The position numbers and the translations under genes are program-made. DNA of 64,000 bases from contig JAHGAU010000015.1 of assembly GCA_019925105.1 (NCBI GenBank), forward strand, positions 186,001-250,000, read 5' to 3'. The notes under the pieces are model-generated. The model ran no database searches, was not told where the DNA came from, and saw nothing but the letters and a program-made list of their open reading frames with translations. How positions within the stretch are numbered: position 1 is the first letter of the stretch; each line of letters opens with the position of its first letter. This stretch comes from Niebla homalea. Lineage: Eukaryota; Ascomycota; Lecanoromycetes; Lecanorales; Ramalinaceae. Below, one piece after another: positions 56,860 to 64,000 of the stretch.

Positions 56860-59639
56860 CTAATACCCAAGGGCTGTATAGTACCCAACAAGGGTGGGGC
56901 CATCCAGTACCGAATGGGTATTCGACGACGCTGCGTTGAGCTCGTAAAGGTTGCGAGAATTGACGCCTTCTGCAGCTAGCTGGCGGATGCTCGGATCACG
57001 AGCTTCGACACGAACTTGCTGGACAGGGAATCAAAGTCGTTGCAATCGAATTTCGTCTCATTTCGTTTTCGTAAATATTGGTCTAGCATCAACTTAGCCA
57101 ACGAGCCTCAAGTGCAGCAGCAGCAGCCAAGATCAGGGATTGAATCCTACCATGAACCGTTACATGCTCTCGCACTTCGTCCAGGGCGTGGCAGATGTTC
57201 CAATTCGAGTTCAGCGCATGATGGTGTTTGCGACTATCCCACTCTTGCAGTGCAGGCAACTTCTGAGAGATGGCATTGAAGAGGCCGACGATGACCTTGA
57301 TCGGGGTGGCCTCCATGTCGTTGCAGAATTTTTGAACCGTCTCGGCATCCTTTTCCCATATTAGCGACCGTCAGCCTACAGGAGATATGCATCAGCCAGC
57401 AACATACCGTGACCTTGTAATGGCAGTCAAACTGCATCTCCTCCCACACGGCAAGCAGAACCGACGCCACGATGAAGATCGTCGGCCAATGCTTCAATTT
57501 GTCCTTGGAGTAGACACTCGAGTAAAGCCCGGACAGCTCATCCAAGATCTCTTTCTGCAATTCACGCCACATCTTGGCCATGGCCATCTTGACCTGGAAG
57601 TTGACCATGACTGGCGCGACCGTCTTTCCATAGAATTTCGACTTCCGGTCCCGGATCTTACCCAAGAACCCTTCCTCGTCCGGCACGCCCTCGACCATGG
57701 TGACATGCTGGGTAAGATTGTAGGCCAACAGGAACTTCAAGGCCTTTTTGACGACTGGGGTTCCTTCCCTTAGATAGTAATGGTAGGCAGTCTTCAGCAT
57801 TTCCGTGACGAACGGGGTGCCCTCAAAGTATTGGTCAATGAAGCTTTCGAACCCGGTGTTGATGTGCAAGTCCAGATACTCCGAAAGGTGCTCGATTGAG
57901 ACCCCCTTGACTCCCGCCGACAACTTGGCAGTGTTGACCGAGTGCTCCGTCGGCAGCTCATGCAATTTTTCAACCCAGTCGAGACCGAAACATCTCTCAT
58001 CATGCACAAACACCTCCCGAGCACGAACGGGAAGCTGATGGCCATAGCCATGTGTAATGTACAGCACCCTCTCGGGCTCACCAAAGCCCTTGATGTTGTC
58101 GACAGAAAAGCCCAGGCTGACGTGTTGCTCATAGTCCGCTCTCCAGTCCTTCATGAAATACGCAATCTCCTTGATGTCGATGCGAGTGCATGGGACCTGC
58201 CACAGACGTGCATGGGACGGTAAACAGCCTTGGCATGGCTCGCCTATGTCACACGTCTTCTTCAAGAACTTGCACCGGAGGCAAGCACCCAACTTGCGGA
58301 TCTCGCACGCTTGCTTCCTTTGCTCCTGCGTGAGCGGCCCCGTCCTACGACCAACCTTTTTCTTGGCTTCCCCGTCCAAGGTGATGGATTGCCTCTTAAT
58401 GGTCGCCTTGGTGGCCTTCATGCTGTTCTTTCTCGGCTGCCGACGACCTGGTGGAGAGGCTCGCCTCCGAGGAGGCGAACGCTGGGGAGATTTGGAGGAT
58501 TTGATTTGGATGGGGGCTGTCGTTGAGGAGCTCAAGATTGGACTGGGTTTCTTTTCTTGCTTGATCGGGATGTCCTCATGTAGGTCCAGACAATCATGGT
58601 GGAAGTCGTGATCGCCAGCGCTGTCAGTACTTGGAGATCCAATCGTATGTTGCGGAAGCTCCACATTGACGTAGCTGCCCCATGGCAAGTGGGCTTGAGT
58701 GTCAATATCGGAATATGATGAATCCGAGAAGGTCCTGTTGTGTAGTACCTGGCGCGGGTTGAAGATGGCCTGATTGTCGGAGAAAGAACCGTCAAAGCCT
58801 TGCTGCGGATATTCCACCGAATTCCAGCCGTTGTCGCTACTTGATAGCGACCGAACTTCGAGCGAAGTATCCGTGGGCGAATTAGGTTGTCCTTGGCTCG
58901 TAAGGGACATGTCAGGTAAACCAGTGGCGGTGGTAAAGCCCATGAAACTATTCGGAAAATCTGGATAGTAGAGGGGCAGCGACGCCTCCATATCAGGCTG
59001 CAGGGCCATGTACGAATTATTCAACGAGACATCGGGACCATAAGTGTTCGGCTCTGGCATTATGCCCACGGGCGATGAGCTATACATGTATGCCGAGTTA
59101 TCATATTGAGGAGCATTTGTGGTATCTAGGGTCGCGAATGGTGGGCTTGCAGATTGCTGATTGGGAAATGGCCAGTCGGATGGGTTGGACTGCGATTCAA
59201 GTGGGATGCTCTGGGAAGGATGCATAGATGGTTCGTACACTTGAGATTGAGTCCGATACTGTTGCGACACATACGCATGCTGTTGCGATTGTTGTTGCTG
59301 TTGCTGTTGCTGCTGCTGCTGTCGCTGCTGTTGAGGGATCCTCTGATCGAATCGCAGAGGCATCTGGGTGGAAATCTGGTGCGGGAGGACATTATGTTGG
59401 CCGATCAATCCGTTGTAAGCTTGCTCCTGGCCTTGACTTTGCGATCTCAATTGGCTTTGCAGTGGAGACGTGGACCGCTCGACGGCGTTGGCGTTGGCGT
59501 TGGCGTGGGATGCTTGCGGGTGCGGTGAGCGGATTTGGTTTGGATGAGCGGAAGTTGGCCAGGGAGCGGTGGTAAGATATGAATATCTCATTGCGGCTCG
59601 AGGATTGAAGCCAAAGCCAGCGAGGTCCGAGTCAGCCAT
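56860..59639 (-). CDS. Zn-cluster-like transcription factor with polyGln N-terminus
   Basis: Exons 59639-57408, 57349-57164 and 57018-56860 join in phase 0 to 858 aa. The last exon ends NTHSVLDGPTLVGYYTALGY. The N-terminal ~400 residues are Gln/Ser/Pro-rich with a polyGln run near residue 105, typical of an activation region. A basic stretch (SPPRRRASPPGRRQPRKNSM) precedes a cysteine cluster near residue 470: CLRCKFLKKTCDIGEPCQGC followed by a sixth Cys 11 residues later. This resembles a fungal Zn(II)2Cys6 domain, but the last spacing is longer than the usual 5-9. The C-terminal region (EYLDLHINTGFESFIDQYFE...) is conserved-looking and helical, and may be a dimerisation or regulatory domain. 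Target genes cannot be predicted. Confidence 0.82.
59278..59335. repeat. CTG/CAG trinucleotide repeat coding for polyGln
   Basis: TGTTGC/TGCTGC triplet array read as a Gln run in the transcription factor on the minus strand. Mixed CAA/CAG codons. Confidence 0.75.
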
Positions 59640-60829
59640 TGTCAGGCACAGAAGGGGAGATTAGGAATCCGCTGAGTCAAGACAATCATAGTGCTTCAAA
59701 GCGAACACGGAGTGTGGAGGCTCGCGATCACCAGCAGCATCGCGAGTCAGTCCAGTCCGGTCATGTGGTGGATCAGGAAGAAGGAAGCCAGCTGGTTTAG
59801 GTAGTCGGGGGGAGACGGTGGAAGGGGAAAGAACTAAGAAGGGTAGGCCGTGGCTTTGCTACTGATGTTGGACAAATAGAGGGCGAGCTGGGACTTGGGG
59901 GGAGAAGTGGCCAAGAAGCGGTGAAGAAAGAGGAGCCTGTCACTTGGGTAGTGGGCGATAGCGGATGTTTAGTTCCATCCAAAATCGAGGACGGTGATCT
60001 GCAGCTAAGGGACCCTCCCTGCCCCCATAACCAATGGAACCCCGGCGTCAGTACGCTAATCATCAGCCAGGTGGGGTACCGGTAGCCCGCCAAGATCTCA
60101 TGCACGTTTTTGGGCCTCATGATCCCCTTGGCCCCCCGGCCCCAACCATCTTGGGCCCCCCCCTTGAGCCCATCATCTCTTAAAGACAGTCGCGCGCTGT
60201 CCGCAATCTGTACTTGCCGAGTTGGTATCATTAAACGACGTGAGCTCTTTCTGCCTCTCAGCAAATCAATACACTGCGATTATATGCGATCATGTGCAGT
60301 TATGTGCAGCCCTAGACAGGTGGGGAGGAGAACTATGATAATTGGTCACCTTGCTGCAACCATGACTATCCCTTTCGCCAAAGGAGAAGGTAATTTGCCA
60401 AGTAGAACTGCCGGTATGCGGCCGACCGAGGTGGACGGTGAACCCTGCAATTTTGCGTCATTTGAGGCGCAAATGAGGATGATTGAGAGGAATGTACGCA
60501 AGGAGTACGGAGTACCGAGTACTTCGTGTGCTCCGAGACCACGCTTCCATCGGCGCGTCACGTGTGTAGATATGAGGAAATTGGTAGAATAGCGTGCTGT
60601 CGCGTTGGATAGACGCGCATGCAGCTGGAGAGCAAGGGGGAACCCACAAGTAATAGATCCTAAATCTGATAAACAAGATAGTCAGTTCGCCACCTCCGGC
60701 CATGAGGCTGAATATCAATGGTTTAAATGTCAGCCGAGACATCACGTTTGCGGTGGAATCGACGAAAATTCACCACTGCCCCTCAAAGAAGCCGACGAAC
60801 AACAGTACCATGGCTTCGGATACACAACA
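59640..60829. promoter_or_regulatory. Divergent region between transcription factor and farnesyltransferase beta
   Basis: About 1.2 kb between head-to-head genes. A plus-strand frame at 60110-60592 is not recognised. GGAGTACGGAGTACCGAGTA near 60500 is a short imperfect repeat. The true start of the farnesyltransferase gene may lie in this interval. Confidence 0.4.
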
Positions 60830-62588
60830 ATGCACCGCTCTCCAACCAAGCGGAAAAGAGTCCTTTTTCCATCGCAAATCAAAGCCCGACAACGAATGAT
60901 GAACCGGCAGGATGTACCCAACAGTAATAGCTCGATTGGGGAAATCTTGCATTTACTGACAGAGACCAATATGGAAGCAATTCCCGGTCATGAAGCTGTG
61001 CCTTTGCTATTTACTTCGCCACCGCCAATCAAAGATACCCTACTGACTGAAACATCGATACGACAAGGTGAAGTCGTGGAGGATTGCATTCCGCTTCTTG
61101 CTGGAGCTATCCCAGGCAAATCCATCTTCGACTTCTCTCCCTTTGGCGTACCACGTCTGGCACGTGCGGACCATGTCCGGTGGCTCAAGGACTATATTGA
61201 GGCGGCAAGGTCAATGCTTTACGACGCATCGCGGCCCTGGATCGTGTATTGGTGCCTGACAGGTCTATCTCTACTTGGGGAAGACGTTCAAGAGTACAGA
61301 CAAAGGTTTGCGTCAGATTTTGGTATGATATGCCACGCTACAGCTTACGAGACTTATGAAAGGGTCACTGAGACATTTTCCGCTACCCAAAATCCTTTGG
61401 GGGGCTTCGGTGGAGGTCATGGGCATTATAGCCATCTCGCGCCCTCTTACGCCGTAGTCCTAAGTCTCGCCATGGTGGGAGGAGAAGAGGCCCTCAATCT
61501 TATCAATCGTCGCTCGTTGTAGGTCATTGGGAGCACTCGGCTATGAAGACACTGCAGAGACTAACATCACGCTATCATAGATGGAGGTGGCTCGGTCAAG
61601 TCAAGCAAGCGACTGGAGGTTTCTGTATGTGTAGAGGAGGAGAGGAAGATGTCCGCGGGGCCTACTGTGCCATGGTCATGATTTCTTTACTTTCGTTGCC
61701 CCTCGATCTTCCCCTGGATGCTCCAGCGCGCGCAGGCGGCCTGACGACATTTGTGGATCAATTACCAGAATACTTATCTCGATGTCAGTCCTTTGAAGGT
61801 GGTCTATCTGGATCTCCACAGATGACTGAAGCACACGGGGGATACGCCTTCTGTGCGTTGGCATGCTTATGCATACTAGGACCGCCACAGAAGATGTTGC
61901 CAAAGTAAAAGATCCCCGCCGATTGCCGTTCTCGATGGGCTGACTCTTGGCACGCAGATATCTCGATCTCCCCTCCCTGCTGTCATGGATGTCTTCCCGC
62001 CAGCATGCGCCCGAAGGCGGTTACTCGGGTCGAACGAATAAGCTTGTCGACGGGTGCTACAGTCATTGGGTGGGTGCAGCGTGGACGTTTATCGAGACAG
62101 CACTAAGGCAGCCACAAGAAGAAGGTGCCTTCACCCAAGGGTCTGTGGACGATGGGATGTACAGCAAAGAAGGTCTGATACGGTACGTCCTGTCATGCTG
62201 CCAAGCAGATTCATCAGGAGGAGGTGGCCTCAGAGATAAGCCAAACACGTGAGTCGGCACCGTCAACCCGGAATCGTTTTGCGGCGACTGATATGGAACG
62301 CGCAGCGGGCCGGATGGTTATCACACATGTTACACCCTCGCAGGTTTAAGCTACGCTCAGCACTCCAGCACCTTTGACGATGCTGCCCAGTACAGTTCGG
62401 CAAATGCTCTGGCCGCTCCATTTGGTTGGATCCCGACGACTAGGCCCGCCGATCAGGGCAATGAGGGATCATCAGAGCCCGCATATGACATGGATGATAC
62501 ACTGCAGTCTTTGCATCCAATCTTTGTGATTCCGTGGCATGCGGTCGAGCAGACCCGCGCTTTCTACACTACCAAAGTCGGATTTTGA
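60830..62588 (+). CDS. RAM1: Protein farnesyltransferase beta subunit (RAM1 type)
   Basis: Exons 60830-61515, 61581-61904, 61958-62248 and 62306-62588 join in phase to 527 aa. The prenyltransferase repeats are visible: PWIVYWCLTGLSLLGE, GGFGGGHGHYSHLAPSYAVV, GGEEDVRGAYCAMVMISLL, FEGGLSGSPQMTEAHGGYAF and GGYSGRTNKLVDGCYSHW. Zinc ligands are the Asp and Cys of VDGCYSHW and the His of YHTCYTLAGLSY. Known role: with the alpha subunit it attaches farnesyl to CaaX proteins such as Ras and mating factors in the cytosol. The first intron uses a non-standard donor (GTTGTA). The start is uncertain: the ATG at 60830 is in frame, but a second Met cluster at RQRMMNRQDVP and an out-of-frame ATG with better context at 60809 exist. 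The N-terminus is longer than usual. Confidence 0.9.
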
Positions 62589-64000
62589 GCATCATGCCAC
62601 TTCCATTGGAGCGATCTTGGAACTCTCAGGGTATGACAGCGAGTCCAGCCAATGCAGAGATGGCGGCATCGGGCGATATAATTTTCTGCAGGCGAGGCGC
62701 AGACCGCAGACGGTTCGGAATTATTCCGTTGTGCATTATTGAATTGGAGCTTCGATATCTTTCGGAACGCTAGTACGAATGGGGTTTAGCCAACAAGATT
62801 TAAATTTCACCTCATCGTCCACGTCTCGCTTCTCTTTCGGACCTCCCATATTGAGACTCATGCGACTCCTGAGTCCTATCCTCACTTGCGAACTAGGCAT
62901 GGATGTGAATTGTCTACATATCGATCCAGGCATGCTCTGGCGTCTTACCCCTGGTGAACGTCAATCAAGAGGGCAATGCCACCCGCTGCAGCTATCTCTT
63001 AGCTGCAGCCACTTCATGTTGGTAGAACGGGCGCGCCGCTCCTTGGATCCAATTTAGATCGAGGATGAGAATGAAGCGCCTCTAAAGACTAAATGTCTTG
63101 GACTCAAAAAGGACCCAGACTCCTGAAGAGGGATTGGCGAATCGCCGGTGCTTGGAGAAGGCATCTTCCATGAGACAGTGGAACCTAGGGATCCCACGCA
63201 ATTCCTGGGAGAGGAGAAACACGCAGCCAAAGACCATTGGCACGGAAGGTCGAGCAACGACAAGCTAAACGACACAAGACAGCAACGGTGCCATGTCTCG
63301 ACCAGTCCCTGCGTCATGAATTCATGCTTATCCTCGCAGTATTCTGTCAACGGCTTTCTAGCGGAAGTGGGATTGGCCAGTAATCCTGCTAGTCGTTTTG
63401 GTGTTCCAACGCATGACTGCGCAACAAGCGCAGCTGCCAACTCATCACCGCATGCATGGGCCAGCACCCAGTCAAATCGTTCACGCCCCAGCTTTGCCTG
63501 CCCGCCAATCTGCCTTTCCACCACCGTGGAATCTTCACAGAAACACACACGACGGCAAGGCACCTCATTCACCCGGGAGCACCAAGGCCTTGATTTGACA
63601 CCACACTTGGGCAACTTTTCTCTATTCACGACTTCGAGCTTGTCGTGACCCAACCCGCCCTTCTGAAAGTAGCCTTCGGCTGCAATCGCTGCGCTTAACT
63701 AGCACGAACTATCTGTTCCGGAGGTACCTCTTTGCGCCCCCTCTGAGGAACCAGCATGTGGGGAACGGAAGGAGTCATTTCGATATGGCGTGGCCTATGC
63801 GCTCGCCTCGACATTCTCCCGCCCACGATTTTGCTCCGTCGCCGGGGCCTTTCTGCTCAATCGGTGTTTGCCACGATGCCAATCCATTTGCCTTGTGTGA
63901 GCAGCTGCATCCAAGCAACTGAGGGGTCCAACCACTGACTCCACCGGTAATAAGGAACCATTCGATCTCAAGAACTTCCTAAAGTACCTGCTTGCGCGCA
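62589..64000. other. Right-edge stretch without recognisable gene
   Basis: Overlapping frames of 166 codons (63148-63648 plus) and 199 codons (63054-63653 minus) occupy opposite strands of the same DNA; neither has a recognisable motif. It may hold UTRs or part of a gene continuing beyond the window. Confidence 0.4.

Noticed and set aside
63054..63653. 199-codon minus frame and 166-codon plus frame on the same DNA
   Set aside because: They oppose each other, neither has a recognisable motif, and neither shows splice continuity; left unassigned.

Overview
The window is nuclear DNA of a filamentous ascomycete (Pezizomycotina). The evidence is short GT-AG introns of roughly 44-140 bp, fungal-type orthologues (VPS13, SAS3-like MYST acetyltransferase, BRAP2/Etp1, RAM1, a fungal arylamine N-acetyltransferase, a Zn-cluster regulator), and a 10.4 kb AT-rich island in which transposons have been degraded by C-to-T/G-to-A transitions, the signature of repeat-induced point mutation (RIP). 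I cannot fix the class from sequence alone; a Dothideomycete is a reasonable guess.

Layout. 1-3.2 kb: no convincing gene, apart from a possible short minus-strand ORF and a degenerate ~100 bp repeat. 3.2-12.2 kb: four minus-strand housekeeping-type genes (2H phosphoesterase/ASCC1-like, a proline-rich conserved protein, a four-exon HIT protein, and a PHD+MYST histone acetyltransferase). 12.9-17 kb: a small complex I subunit (NDUFA1/MWFE type), an arylamine N-acetyltransferase homologue without its catalytic cysteine, and a DUF3429/TMEM69-like mitochondrial membrane protein. 17.2-26.8 kb: a full-length VPS13 lipid-transfer protein, 3200 aa with one intron. 28.1-39.0 kb: six head-to-tail paralogues of an F-box-like/DUF7730-like family, two intact, two with C-terminal frameshifts and two clear pseudogenes. 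39.8-50.2 kb: a TIR DNA transposon (TA target duplication, 90 bp terminal inverted repeats) into which a 6.9 kb Ty3/gypsy chromovirus is nested (146 bp LTRs, 5 bp duplication TAGCC). The interior is heavily RIPped while the TIRs stay GC-rich. 50.2-52.3 kb: gene-poor DNA with microsatellites and a G-quadruplex-prone (GGGAA)n tract. 52.3-62.6 kb: BRAP2/Etp1, a four-unit polyubiquitin gene with heat-shock elements, an 858 aa Zn-cluster transcription factor, and the farnesyltransferase beta subunit. 62.6-64 kb: nothing recognised.

How it fits together. Conserved single-copy genes on both sides flank an accessory block made of the tandem paralogue array plus the RIPped transposon nest. The array has a shared exon-intron architecture (89 bp exon 1 and 118 bp exon 2 in two copies), so it arose by tandem duplication of one ancestral gene and is now decaying copy by copy. 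It is the most interesting and least described part of the window.
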